Shown in pieces: positions 26,408 through 36,441 of a DNA stretch of 64,000 nucleotides. Each line of letters begins with the position of its first letter. The first letter of the stretch is position 1. Source of the DNA: Polynucleobacter hirudinilacicola (GTDB lineage Bacteria > Pseudomonadota > Gammaproteobacteria > Burkholderiales > Burkholderiaceae); NCBI RefSeq assembly GCF_002192535.1, contig NZ_NAIA01000003.1:62001-126000 (forward strand). Direction: 5' to 3'. The translations under genes and the position numbers were made by a program. The notes under the pieces were generated by a model that ran no database searches, was not told the DNA's origin, and saw only the letters and a program-made list of their open reading frames with translations.

Positions 26408-29374
26408 TTAACCTGTAGATTTGCCAAAAATATAGTCAATATCGCCAGCTGATTCCATTGGAACAAGCATCTCTCTTGAAAGTGCCCTCTTATTCTCAAG
26501 GATTTCATGTAGCAGACAATCAAAGCTTTCATTGCCGTATAAGGGATGAATCGCTCTTGGGATAAAGACGGTAACCTCTTTGTCCTGCCCAATTCTATAA
26601 ACCCTGTCCGTGCATTGATCCTCAACCGCAGGATTCCACCATCTAGTCAGGTGGATGACATTAGCGGCTGCAGTTAGAGTCAATCCAACGCCAGCGGCCT
26701 TAGGCGACAACAGCAGAATATCAAAACCTTTATTTTCAACACTTTGAAATTGAGTAACAATCTTCGTACGCTTATCTGCTGAAGTGTTTCCATATATACG
26801 AAGAGGATATTCTGGAAGATTGAAGTGCTCTTTCAAAAAATATGCAAGCCACTGTTGCATAGACAAGCTCTCAATGAAGATGAGAACCTTTTCTGATTTA
26901 GCGTGAATACTTTCTAGTATTTCTAGCATCACCTTTAATCGTGCTGAGTCGCCAATAAAAGCATCGCCTGAATCTTCTGTTTCAAATTTACCGTAATTAG
27001 GGTGCAATGAAATACTTCTCATCTGATGAATCATCTCAAGCTTGCTCTTTCCTGCATGACCACTCTTAGCGCTGGTGATAACCTCGTGATAAGAGCCCGC
27101 CTGTAAGGATGGCATCTGCTCATCAATAATCTTCTCTGTTTTCTTAGGTAAGTCTTTAGCAACCTCATGCTTCATTCTTCTAAGCATTGGTGCGGGATGA
27201 CCAGCCTTGCTACTGGATAACCTTGTCTTTAGCTCTCTAAGATTGTCAGGGTTCTCAGTGGTGTAGTGCCCCATAAACCTTCTGAGATCGCCAAGACCTA
27301 AAAAGCCCGGCATTAGGGTGTCAAATATTGTCCATATATCCGCAAGACTATTCTCAATAGGTGTGCCAGTTAATCCAATTTGGAATTCAGCATTCAGAGA
27401 CTGAGCTGCATTTGTCATCATCGCTTGCGGATTTTTTATATTCTGCATTTCATCAAAAACAATGCATTGAAAATCTATTGAAGCAAGTGAAATATGATAG
27501 TCACGCATTGTGTTGTAATTTGTGAGAATCCAGTCATATCCCTTTAACTGACTAATATCTAACGTAGCGCTACCTTCAACAACATCAGACCTTGTTCCAG
27601 AATTTATTTTGTAGTCTTTTATATTGCTTCCATATAAAAGGGCCATAGAACCCAATGCGTCATCATTAAGATGAATGGCCGCTTCCTTTTCCCAGTTACC
27701 AAGCAGAGATATTGGCGCCACAACCAGAATTGGCTGCTTGTTCTTATTTTTTGATTTTTCTTTTAGCCAGCACAAAAAACTCAGAGCCTGAAATGTTTTT
27801 CCAAGCCCCATGTCATCCGCCAATAGAACGCCGGGGTAGCCTAATGACCAGGCCTCCTGCATCCAACTAACGCCCTCATTTTGATGATCCTTGAGTGAAG
27901 TTTTTAGACCGCTAGGAATTTCTAAACCCTTAAAGGTATAGCGGGGCGAGAACTGGGCCACAAATGATTCAGATTGAAAATTATCCTGAACGCGTAAGAT
28001 GGATTTTTGAGACCTTGTTAGAGGTGGTTTTATTTTTTCAACTGGATTTGGCTTATTGATCTGAACGTTAGGATCAAGCTCTACAGGTGGAAGTTTAAGT
28101 ACATGCTCTATTAGGGCGTTTAATGCCTGCAAACTATCATTAGTTGCGGGCAACTCATCAACGCCATCCCCAATTTTTACGCCACTCTGCTGATCCTTGA
28201 TTGCCTGGGCTACAGACTGGGCAAGCGCATGAATATCTGTCTCTTTAATTACATAGGATTTAGATCCGACTTTTAGGCCATATCCTTCGGGCACCCATGT
28301 CTTAGGGTTACGCTTAACAAAAGGAAGTACTGGAGGCTGCCATAGGCCAATCTCTAGAACCCTTGATGAAAATCCATCAGTCTCAACAAATGATGTAGAA
28401 ACTATTTGATCTACAGCATCCTCTGGAACACCCCCCGCAATCAACTCATCCCTAATAAAACTCTGTGGTGACTTGACGAATCTAGCTCGAACCTCAGGCG
28501 ATTCATTTTGATATTTCTTAATACATGCTATTGCCTGGCGAATTGTCGGATCGATATAAACATAATGCCCACGCTCAAGCACATAGGTTGGCCTGGGTGA
28601 TGACTGGCTTCTAAATTGTTGTGCAAACACTTTCTGCAGCTCGGGAGATAAAAGCGCTTGAGACTCCTTGACGCCCTCCCCACTGTCAGCACTTGAATCA
28701 ATAGTGTCTTGAGAAAATATCACGGGATCGAAATCAACACCAGATTTTGATATTTTCAGATCCAAAGAAACTGCTGCCGCATGACTAAAACGCATTGTTC
28801 CCAATCCGTTGTCAGCGCTGATTTTCTCCCCAGAACATAATTCAAGCGCATCTTTCAAATTCGAAACTAAGCTCAATCGATCATCCAGAGATTGGCCATT
28901 CCATTCATTGAATGCATCAGCACAGGTTATCAATGAATAGATAGGATCTGGAATCCTATAGTGCGTTATTCCATCGAAGAATATGGCTCCAGCCTCTTGA
29001 CCTCTGATTTTTGTGCCTGAAGAGTTATGCCAAGCAACTACAGTCTTAGTTTTCTCGTTTACCAATGGCCCAGATAAAGTTAGTCTCAACTCAAGAGGAA
29101 TATTTGCCGGCAAATTAAGTGCTACAGCTTGATGTTCAGATAAGGTGGCGAGAGTATGGTCAGAAATAAAATAGCCATCTACCAGTCTTTGTACGCCTGT
29201 ATCTCCATCCTCACACAAGGCCTCAATCTTAGAAAGTGCGCTGATAGATTTTTGCTTTGCGTCACTAGGCCAATTATTTATCGCAATACTTTGCTTACTG
29301 GCTCCATCCAAGATGATGCCTTTTACCTCTATTCCATTTGGTACCGGATTCCACGCGAATGTAAATTTAGTCAT
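26408..29374 (-). CDS. zorD: Zorya type I ZorD: SNF2-family helicase
   Basis: LLADDMGLGKTFQALSFLCWL, FDEMQNIKNP, GLTGTPIENSLADIW, TDRVYRIGQDKEVTVF; position in zorABCD. Confidence 0.9.
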   Translation of the reverse strand: MTKFTFAWNPVPNGIEVKGIILDGASKQSIAINNWPSDAKQKSISALSKIEALCEDGDTGVQRLVDGYFISDHTLATLSEHQAVALNLPANIPLELRLTLSGPLVNEKTKTVVAWHNSSGTKIRGQEAGAIFFDGITHYRIPDPIYSLITCADAFNEWNGQSLDDRLSLVSNLKDALELCSGEKISADNGLGTMRFSHAAAVSLDLKISKSGVDFDPVIFSQDTIDSSADSGEGVKESQALLSPELQKVFAQQFRSQSSPRPTYVLERGHYVYIDPTIRQAIACIKKYQNESPEVRARFVKSPQSFIRDELIAGGVPEDAVDQIVSTSFVETDGFSSRVLEIGLWQPPVLPFVKRNPKTWVPEGYGLKVGSKSYVIKETDIHALAQSVAQAIKDQQSGVKIGDGVDELPATNDSLQALNALIEHVLKLPPVELDPNVQINKPNPVEKIKPPLTRSQKSILRVQDNFQSESFVAQFSPRYTFKGLEIPSGLKTSLKDHQNEGVSWMQEAWSLGYPGVLLADDMGLGKTFQALSFLCWLKEKSKNKNKQPILVVAPISLLGNWEKEAAIHLNDDALGSMALLYGSNIKDYKINSGTRSDVVEGSATLDISQLKGYDWILTNYNTMRDYHISLASIDFQCIVFDEMQNIKNPQAMMTNAAQSLNAEFQIGLTGTPIENSLADIWTIFDTLMPGFLGLGDLRRFMGHYTTENPDNLRELKTRLSSSKAGHPAPMLRRMKHEVAKDLPKKTEKIIDEQMPSLQAGSYHEVITSAKSGHAGKSKLEMIHQMRSISLHPNYGKFETEDSGDAFIGDSARLKVMLEILESIHAKSEKVLIFIESLSMQQWLAYFLKEHFNLPEYPLRIYGNTSADKRTKIVTQFQSVENKGFDILLLSPKAAGVGLTLTAAANVIHLTRWWNPAVEDQCTDRVYRIGQDKEVTVFIPRAIHPLYGNESFDCLLHEILENKRALSREMLVPMESAGDIDYIFGKSTG

Positions 29375-30879
29375 CTAGTTCTCACATTTCCGCCACCACA
29401 GCTCAAGCAAACACCCCTAGCATCAAGCCATCTCGGCGGCACTTCTTGACCGCAATTTGCACAAAGACTTTGGGCAGCCCTTACTATTTGCGGGGTAGTA
29501 ACTGGGATACCTCTTCTAGGTCCAGGAATTTGTGTAGAGCGATAGATATATGTATCGACATCCCACTCCCAATCGCCGAGGTGAACCTTAACAAAATCAG
29601 CAGCCGAATCATCGCGCATATCCGAAGGGTAATACCTTGAGCTGTAAAGCTTTGGTTTACGTGAATTACCCTCGGTATATATTCGGATCTTACCGTCATG
29701 GGTCCACTCAGAAACAATGAGCTTACCAATTCTCATCAAAATAGCAGAGTGAATCGGCTGTATATTTTCCCTCTCAAGCACCCCAAAGGCGCCTCGAGAC
29801 TTTATCTCACCCTCACGAACAAGGCGATTGGCTTGACGATATGCATCAGGACCAAATACTACCCAAGCCTCAGAAACAAATTGGTGCTTGATGTAATGGC
29901 CCCAGAATTTTGCTCTATCTTTCCATTGACCAGTATTGTTAGTGCTAGATAAAACCTGCATTAATAACTCGAATGATTGCTGGGTTAGCCAGCGACTTAA
30001 TACACCAACCTCTTCCTCGCCAACTTTTGACCAGCGCATTCTATTAACACGTGGATCCCCAAACCTAGCAAGTAAGAAATTCTCAATTCTTTCCTTAATG
30101 GGCTCTGGTGGGTTTTCTTGCAAATACGGACGCAAAAGAGCTGAACATGTAGTGCCTATATCGCCTGTTTGAGGATGGGTAAAAGGATAAATAGGCTCAC
30201 CAACGGCATTTAATTCCTCTAAGAGAGCAAAAAACTTTTCTAATGCCTCTTCTTTATGTCCGCTAGAAAGTATTGCAGCCATTGAGGAGAAAGCCTCCTT
30301 CGAGAATCCTCCGCCCAGCATTAACCCCCTCTTAATGCCTGCATTTTCAAGTGCCTGTATTGCAGATTCTTCTTCAGAAAATAGCATCAGCTTAGCCAAA
30401 CCAAGACCTAATGGCTTGTCTAGAAGCTCATATTTTTCTATTCTCTTTAACCATCTATCAGGCAGAAAATCTTTTCTACGAGTAAGTATGTTTCTAAGAG
30501 CTTCAGTTAGTGAAGAGTCCGAGCTAGCTATACGCAAATACCCTAAAAGCAAGCTTTTCATCAATAAAGTGCTTCCACTTGCAACCACCAACTGAATGAA
30601 GCGCTCTACTAAGTTTTGACCATCCTCTTGATCGGCAAGATATTGAATTCCACCCGCCGCAACCAGCTTGAGTGATTTTCTTGGAATTTGGGTATCGTTC
30701 TTTCGTAATGCTCGAGCAACTTCCTCAACAACCTCACGGGGCGGCTCTAGCAATTTGGCATCTAGCCCCTCTGCCTGGCGCTCAATCCTTACCAGCGCTT
30801 TTTCAACAGAGTTGCCAGTAGGCCTGGATACTCTTAATTGAGCTGGATTAAAAGTGGATAAGCGCGCTCTTAATGACAT
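29371..30879 (-). CDS. zorC: Zorya type I ZorC (EH_signature-like) with C-terminal CxxC..CxxC ribbon
   Basis: Position between zorB and zorD; AKFWGHYIKHQFVSEAWVVFGPDAYRQANRLV..; C-terminus CANCGQEVPPRWLDARGVCLSCGG. Confidence 0.82.
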   Translation of the reverse strand: MSLRARLSTFNPAQLRVSRPTGNSVEKALVRIERQAEGLDAKLLEPPREVVEEVARALRKNDTQIPRKSLKLVAAGGIQYLADQEDGQNLVERFIQLVVASGSTLLMKSLLLGYLRIASSDSSLTEALRNILTRRKDFLPDRWLKRIEKYELLDKPLGLGLAKLMLFSEEESAIQALENAGIKRGLMLGGGFSKEAFSSMAAILSSGHKEEALEKFFALLEELNAVGEPIYPFTHPQTGDIGTTCSALLRPYLQENPPEPIKERIENFLLARFGDPRVNRMRWSKVGEEEVGVLSRWLTQQSFELLMQVLSSTNNTGQWKDRAKFWGHYIKHQFVSEAWVVFGPDAYRQANRLVREGEIKSRGAFGVLERENIQPIHSAILMRIGKLIVSEWTHDGKIRIYTEGNSRKPKLYSSRYYPSDMRDDSAADFVKVHLGDWEWDVDTYIYRSTQIPGPRRGIPVTTPQIVRAAQSLCANCGQEVPPRWLDARGVCLSCGGGNVRTR

Positions 30880-31658
30880 TATTGTGCGGCACCAATTTTC
30901 TTCTGGGCATCTTTAAAGTCAGCAAGGGCTTTACCGTTTTTCGGCACCCACATTACAAAGCGGATATCAATCCTACGGTTCGCATCCTGTCCAAATGGCG
31001 TCAAATTAGAGGTCACTGGTCTTTGCTCACCATAAGCAGCGACACTAATTACCTCTTCATTTTCAGGATTCTTATATTTCACAAAATTAGGGTTCTTTTC
31101 AAGGAGAGCCTTATATGTATTGGTCGCCCTTTTTGCGCTTAATTCAAGATTATTCTTACTACCATCTGCCAACCCGCCAGGTGGCACTGCCTGGTTATCG
31201 GTATGACCCTCAACAAATACAGACTCCAAAAAGATTAAATCCTTGTTGTTGCATTTATTACCCTTTGGATCGACAGTAGAACCATATACGTAGCATCCCA
31301 TTTGCGAGTAGAGAACATCGGAGAGGTATTCAATTTTTTCCTTTGAATTTTCTTTGCTATCTACCCTTGATTCGCCAGTAGCAAAAATTCCACTGCCTCT
31401 CAGCGTCACAACGCCTGGATTTTTAGCGGAGACTTCAGCATCAATATTTTTCTTGCGCAGATCATCCGCAACCTTTTCAGCCAAACCTTGTCTAAGTTTT
31501 TCTCCCCTATCGATATAGACCAATAGAGGACTCTGCTTGTCTTTATTTACAACTTGAAATGCAAAATAGGCAATCATGATGATAAAAATGAATAGGATGC
31601 CCACCATCATGTCTGTCATGGAGGCAAAATAATTAGCCCCAGATTCTTTCTTAGCCAT
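30879..31658 (-). CDS. zorB: Zorya ZorB: MotB/OmpA-like protein
   Basis: N-terminal TM with Asp (YFASMTDMMVGILFIFIIMIAYFAF) and OmpA domain (VEGHTDNQAVPPGG...NRRIDIRFV). Confidence 0.92.
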   Translation of the reverse strand: MAKKESGANYFASMTDMMVGILFIFIIMIAYFAFQVVNKDKQSPLLVYIDRGEKLRQGLAEKVADDLRKKNIDAEVSAKNPGVVTLRGSGIFATGESRVDSKENSKEKIEYLSDVLYSQMGCYVYGSTVDPKGNKCNNKDLIFLESVFVEGHTDNQAVPPGGLADGSKNNLELSAKRATNTYKALLEKNPNFVKYKNPENEEVISVAAYGEQRPVTSNLTPFGQDANRRIDIRFVMWVPKNGKALADFKDAQKKIGAAQ

Positions 31659-31660
31659 GC

Positions 31661-33568
31661 TTAATTACGCCTTGTATTACTATCTTCTAAGGCGTCAGAT
31701 AATTCTTGCACAATAGATGCCAGGCTATTTAAGGCGGCACCTAGCTTGACGTCTACATCAGTTGTAAATCTTTGCAATGTATCTAATGACTGAGTAAGAT
31801 TGTCAGTAATTGCCTCAAATGCTGTTTCAAGTTCAGTATCGGCAGATGACAATTGACCTGCTTGTCTTTCCCAATTTTCAGCAAGTTGGGTGATAGCAGT
31901 TGAAATTCCTTTTGATGCAGAATCAGTAGTATTTACAAGGCGCTCAACTTGCGCAAATGTATCTGAAACAGATTTACGAATTGCATCACTTGCTGCGGTC
32001 AATTGTATTGAGACTTGGCTTAATGGTTGAGTTGATGATCTAACGGCCTCAGCTGCTCCGCCCATCGCACTAGCTGTATCCTGCAATTTGGTATTGGCTA
32101 GCTGCAGACTTTGATTGTGTCTATCAATCTCCTGATTAACTCTGCCTAGCGCTGCAACAAGATCACCTATGCCAACCCCCACGGAATCGGTTACATCTTT
32201 GCTGGCTGATTTTGCCTGTTCTAAAACTACCTTCATGGCTTCAGAAATTCCGCTTGCAACATTTGCGCTTGCCTCATCAGAACTATTTTTCAGTGATGTA
32301 GCAGCATCTTTTGAAGCTGTATCAAGGCGATCTACCAATGAACTCATTGCATTATTTGCACTGGCCTGTTGCGAGCTTAGATCTCTCAATACCGACTCCA
32401 AACCAGAGGTCAATGCAGCAGAAGATGCAGTGAGCTGTGATGATGCAGCATCAGCACTAGCTTGTACAGACGAATCAAATTTCTTAGTGGTCTCAGTTAA
32501 GGCAAGCATCACTGTTTGAATGCCGCTTGTAATCTCGTGATTGCTTTGCGCTAATGAGCCAACAGTGTCATTCAGAGTTGTTGAGAGCGTATTTAATTGA
32601 GTCACAACCTGATTCATTGTGCTTTCACCAGCACCCTGTAGTTGACCTCTAAAATCTGTCACCATCTCTCTTAGCGCGTCAGTACTTGACTTGGACAAAC
32701 TATCAGTCATGGTAGAAAGCTGCTGAGTGATAGGGTCCATTGCTTTACCCATTAAATCGGGCATTTGCAACATAGCCGACTCAATACGCTGACCAATCGC
32801 TAATGTAATTTCAGTGCCCATTTCTTCGAGGCGCGCAGTTTGTCTCTTTGCATGACCATATTGGTCTGCAGCTATGCGCTCTAAACTTGCAAAAGTCAAA
32901 AGACCTTCTAGCCGGTCATTGAATATCTTTAATTGGTCATCAACTTGATGTTTCAATCGGTTCATGTAAATTGTTTGTATCAATGAACCAGCTACACCGC
33001 CAATTGAAGCAAAAAATTTAGCTCCGGCGGTGGATAGCAATGCACGAATTGCTTCCATCACGTCGTTTGAGTCTGCAGTATTTCCAATCTTAAGCCCTGC
33101 ATGAACCAATGCTGCAACAAGCCCAAAGAAGGTTAAAACTAAACCAATACCAATCAAGCTCTCTCCATCAATGATTGGCTTAATTTTGGAGTTGAGATGA
33201 TCAATATCGAAATAATCTGATGGACGTTTCGCCGTTCTATAGACCCTATACTCTGGCTCATCAATAGCATCCAGCGGGGGTAGAAGAGTTTTTGTGAATT
33301 CTTCCCAGCTCCTACCAACCCTTTTATTTCCTTTTAACTGCCCATCAATTAAATAAAATTTTTCAGTAAATTCAAGTGGGTCCTTAACCTCTTCTAAAGT
33401 CTTGTTTGCCTGCTCAAGCTCCTCGAGAATTTCAGCAGTTTCCCTTTTCATTCTGATTGCAGATAAAAAAGCCATGAACAGCAAAAATCCGCATGCCAGC
33501 AATCCGAAATAAACCTGCCTAAATGGGATCAGAAGGTTATCTAAAAGATTAATTACTAAGGTATCCAT
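31661..33568 (-). CDS. zorA: Zorya ZorA: MotA-like membrane protein with long coiled-coil tail
   Basis: TM helices, GIGLVLTFFGLVAALVHAG, STAGAKFFASIGGVAGSLIQTIYMNRL, then about 390 aa Ala/Ser-rich tail. Confidence 0.9.
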   Translation of the reverse strand: MDTLVINLLDNLLIPFRQVYFGLLACGFLLFMAFLSAIRMKRETAEILEELEQANKTLEEVKDPLEFTEKFYLIDGQLKGNKRVGRSWEEFTKTLLPPLDAIDEPEYRVYRTAKRPSDYFDIDHLNSKIKPIIDGESLIGIGLVLTFFGLVAALVHAGLKIGNTADSNDVMEAIRALLSTAGAKFFASIGGVAGSLIQTIYMNRLKHQVDDQLKIFNDRLEGLLTFASLERIAADQYGHAKRQTARLEEMGTEITLAIGQRIESAMLQMPDLMGKAMDPITQQLSTMTDSLSKSSTDALREMVTDFRGQLQGAGESTMNQVVTQLNTLSTTLNDTVGSLAQSNHEITSGIQTVMLALTETTKKFDSSVQASADAASSQLTASSAALTSGLESVLRDLSSQQASANNAMSSLVDRLDTASKDAATSLKNSSDEASANVASGISEAMKVVLEQAKSASKDVTDSVGVGIGDLVAALGRVNQEIDRHNQSLQLANTKLQDTASAMGGAAEAVRSSTQPLSQVSIQLTAASDAIRKSVSDTFAQVERLVNTTDSASKGISTAITQLAENWERQAGQLSSADTELETAFEAITDNLTQSLDTLQRFTTDVDVKLGAALNSLASIVQELSDALEDSNTRRN

Positions 33569-33650
33569 AAGTATTTCTTAATATTTGAAGTATCTTTATA
33601 GTATAGGTTACGTGAGGGTTAATTCGGGCCATAAATAACCCCCCGAAGAG

Positions 33651-33665
33651 GCTCACACCTTGAGC
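33651..33665. promoter_or_regulatory. GCTCA-N5-TGAGC inverted repeat between zorA and the divergent gene
   Basis: GCTCACACCTTGAGC. Confidence 0.6.
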
Positions 33666-33719
33666 TAGAAACTTGAATTCATTAACTTAACTACGACTGC
33701 AGACTAGCGCTACTAATTA

Positions 33720-34172
33720 ATGACAAATTCTAATAACGACTGGAATTTAGATGAGGAAGCTATTGAATTGCTGGGGCAGCTGGCAGCAGCAATTCATTCC
33801 TTAAAATCTTTGGCAATAACCGGTAATGACCTAATTGGCCTTGGCGAAGCAATAGAGGCAATTGATTCGATCATTGAGGATGGTGAAATCGAGGTTAATG
33901 TCGGCCTTTCAGTAGGTTTCAGGGCTGGAGATGGTGATTTTGAAGAGGGTACGTTTATGTGCCTAAGAATTAATGCAGATGAACTTAATTTAGATGAGCT
34001 CAACACAACATATTCTCGTGCCATAGGTTCTGATCACAGTACGGTTGATTACGTTTACTTAACCCCAAATTCAGCATTAGATGAATTTGAATTAAATAAT
34101 TGGCTCAATAGACTTGACGAAATTAAATCATTTCCAGAGGCTAGGTTAAGCGTCTCCCGTGATCATGTGTGA
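33720..34172 (+). CDS. Acidic hypothetical protein divergent from zorA
   Basis: 150-aa ORF with coherent composition and preceding regulatory-like repeat. Confidence 0.6.
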   Translation: MTNSNNDWNLDEEAIELLGQLAAAIHSLKSLAITGNDLIGLGEAIEAIDSIIEDGEIEVNVGLSVGFRAGDGDFEEGTFMCLRINADELNLDELNTTYSRAIGSDHSTVDYVYLTPNSALDEFELNNWLNRLDEIKSFPEARLSVSRDHV

Positions 34173-34186
34173 ATAATCATTTGATC

Positions 34187-34765
34187 CTAAGCAATCACAT
34201 CCCACTCCCCCGTCTCCTCCATCCCCTCCATATCCTTAGGGCAAATAGGCGGGCCTAGATCAAGATGCTTTTTAAGCATAACAACTTCATATCCACATTT
34301 TGCGCACTTCGCTCCGGGTCTTTTCGGGGCTTTTTGGGCGGTTGGAATTGGCAGACTTAGTCTTCCATGAGGGAATACTCCTAATTTTTCAGTAATTCTT
34401 ATTAGATCTTGCTTAAGGTGATCTCCAGCTCCCGCACTTCTCATTGGACCTTTAAGCCCAACGTCAAGTGCAATCTTTTTAAAACCTTCGCCGTGCCCAC
34501 TCTCACAGTTATCTACTGCATGTACCAGTTCATGAACTAGTGTGTCCAAAAAATCCAGCGGAGTCTTTAAGTGTGGCGCTATGAAGATTTGATTAAGTCC
34601 ATCCTCTGCAGCTTTTGATGACCAACACTGTCCGAGGTGGCGCCCCTTTCCCCCAGTACTTGGAAAGCCTACTGACACTTTCACAGCCGGCACCGAATAC
34701 CCCCTTGCCTCAAAGATGGGGACGAGATGATCCACCGCAGCCATTAACCATTGCTCTCTATTCAC
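34187..34765 (-). CDS. SprT-like metalloprotease domain protein
   Basis: DTLVHELVHAVDNCESGHGEGFKKIA (HExxH) and a C-terminal zinc ribbon CAKCGY. Confidence 0.75.
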   Translation of the reverse strand: MNREQWLMAAVDHLVPIFEARGYSVPAVKVSVGFPSTGGKGRHLGQCWSSKAAEDGLNQIFIAPHLKTPLDFLDTLVHELVHAVDNCESGHGEGFKKIALDVGLKGPMRSAGAGDHLKQDLIRITEKLGVFPHGRLSLPIPTAQKAPKRPGAKCAKCGYEVVMLKKHLDLGPPICPKDMEGMEETGEWDVIA

Positions 34766-34773
34766 ATTAGCTC

Positions 34774-35325
34774 CTAGTGAGTTAGCTTGCTACGGTTTTC
34801 AGCCATTCTCATGAATTCGAGATGCATGGATTTGGAAGATTTAAAGTTCCAGTCTTTGGGGAATGCAATCTCATCTCTGCCCCAGCCATGCAACCTCACT
34901 TCCTCTTTCTCATCTACCTCTCTATCTGTAGCTGCGATGACGATGTTTTCTCTATCGCCTATTTTGTTCTTGGGCGTATTGTTTCTTTTTCTCGCCTTGC
35001 TATGAGGATTAGGACTTAGGTGAATGAAATCCAACCAATAGACCCTAAAGCTTGGGCCAAAGACTTGGTCTACAAGCAAAGCATCCGCGTTGTGAGGGTT
35101 GTCTTCATTGATCATCATGATCTTGAGACCTTTTTGAGCGACGAACTGAAGATAGTCTCTAGCCTCCCCATGACTACTAAAGCTGATGCTAAGTAATTCA
35201 TTGCTTTCAATGAGTTTGCTTTGATCATGCAGATCAAATAGAAATTGACCATAGCCACCTTGATAGCGCTCTATGACGGATCCTTTTTTCAATAAGACAC
35301 AGACGCCCTCTATGAGTACAGGCAT
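34774..35325 (-). CDS. Hypothetical protein
   Basis: Start at MPVLIEGVCVLLKKGSVIERYQGG with upstream AAAGGAGCTGAT RBS; downstream partner is the SprT-like gene. Confidence 0.6.
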   Translation of the reverse strand: MPVLIEGVCVLLKKGSVIERYQGGYGQFLFDLHDQSKLIESNELLSISFSSHGEARDYLQFVAQKGLKIMMINEDNPHNADALLVDQVFGPSFRVYWLDFIHLSPNPHSKARKRNNTPKNKIGDRENIVIAATDREVDEKEEVRLHGWGRDEIAFPKDWNFKSSKSMHLEFMRMAENRSKLTH

Positions 35326-35400
35326 ATCAGCTCCTTTAGCTTGTGGTGGGTGAGACTGGAATTGTTTTGTGGGTTTTGAGATGAGCTTATGGATACATGA

Positions 35401-35415
35401 GCTCATATATCGAGC
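35401..35415. promoter_or_regulatory. GCTCA-N5-TGAGC-like inverted repeat (1 mismatch)
   Basis: GCTCATATATCGAGC between divergent genes. Confidence 0.5.
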
Positions 35416-35498
35416 CATCAATTATTTTTATGAATTACTCATTTTTCTCATGATGTGAAATGCGAATGTGTCATGCTATATGAGGGCATTTAATTTCT

Positions 35499-35873
35499 TT
35501 GCACCCTTCAAACTGGAGATCATTTATGCATGTAGCCAACGACTTTGATATGTCTAACCTATTGATTTTATTAAAGGTTAGCGATGACCATAAAGCCTTT
35601 GCACACGGCCAGCTCAGAAGGGCTGCTTCAAAAGCCATTCGGGACTTTGGCTATGAATGGGCCTCTATCCCTCCCGGCCTGCAGCTCGAGGAATCTGCTC
35701 AATTATTGCGCTTGAGAAGTCGAATCAAAAAGGCAGTTTTTGAATCCACAAAGGGATGGCACTCCAACCAAAGTGTTGTTTGGAGAAGGTTTAGTGATTA
35801 CACAAAAAAGGTGGCTGCCAGACATGAGGCCTTAAAGCTGATTGCAAAGATTAGAAAGCAAATATCCCAGTAA
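35499..35873 (+). CDS. Hypothetical protein
   Basis: ORF with codable composition; function unknown. Confidence 0.5.
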   Translation: MHPSNWRSFMHVANDFDMSNLLILLKVSDDHKAFAHGQLRRAASKAIRDFGYEWASIPPGLQLEESAQLLRLRSRIKKAVFESTKGWHSNQSVVWRRFSDYTKKVAARHEALKLIAKIRKQISQ

Positions 35874-35889
35874 AAATAGTTTATGTATA

Positions 35890-35904
35890 GCTCGCTTATT
35901 GAGC
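35890..35904. promoter_or_regulatory. GCTCA-N5-TGAGC-like inverted repeat (1 mismatch)
   Basis: GCTCGCTTATTGAGC upstream of gene at 35971. Confidence 0.5.
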
Positions 35905-35970
35905 TTTGGACTCTCTATAAATAGGTGATTGATTTGCATCTCATCACTCGACCACTACTTCAGGGGATAT

Positions 35971-36441
35971 ATGACAGCACAGGTTTCAGAGCGACTGATT
36001 TATGGTGGCAAGGAGATTCCCTTGTTTACCAATCCTTTATCGCTATATTTAAAGAATAGTGGCACTCGTTTTGTTTCGCCTCATACAGCCAATTGGCGTG
36101 GTTATGTTGGCACATGGGAAATTCTTGAACATGCCGGGGTTGAACGTCTGTATTTAGTGGGTTTATCTGCGCACAAGTCTTACGAAGAACTTTTAGATCT
36201 TTCAGATGTCTTCCCGGGTCATGACAAGGTCTTTGCGCATTGGTTTACCGGTGAACTGCGTTGCCCTCAAGGTGCTCAGTTGGAGTATCGCCATATGGGT
36301 TATGGCAGTGTTTATGAATACGACCTCTTGATGGAGTTCAAACAAGGCGTTTTAGTTAATAAGCATGCACGCCATAACCAAGTGCCTGAGAAAAAAGAAG
36401 AAAAAGACTATCCATCCTTCTTAAGACGAGGCGCTCAGTGA
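35971..36441 (+). CDS. Hypothetical protein
   Basis: Start MTAQVSERLIYGGKEIPLF with CAGGGGATAT RBS; overlaps next ORF. Confidence 0.6.
   Translation: MTAQVSERLIYGGKEIPLFTNPLSLYLKNSGTRFVSPHTANWRGYVGTWEILEHAGVERLYLVGLSAHKSYEELLDLSDVFPGHDKVFAHWFTGELRCPQGAQLEYRHMGYGSVYEYDLLMEFKQGVLVNKHARHNQVPEKKEEKDYPSFLRRGAQ

Noticed and set aside
26314-26625. 103-aa ORF at the zorD 3' end
   Set aside because: Overlaps the zorD C-terminal coding region in another frame; no independent support.
32169-32519. Antisense ORF within zorA tail
   Set aside because: A by-product of the Ala/Ser-rich coding sequence of ZorA.
29371-33568. Possible flagellar MotAB or Tol/Exb system
   Set aside because: MotA/MotB-like pair is followed by an EH-signature-like protein and an SNF2 helicase in fixed order, which is diagnostic of Zorya type I rather than motility.
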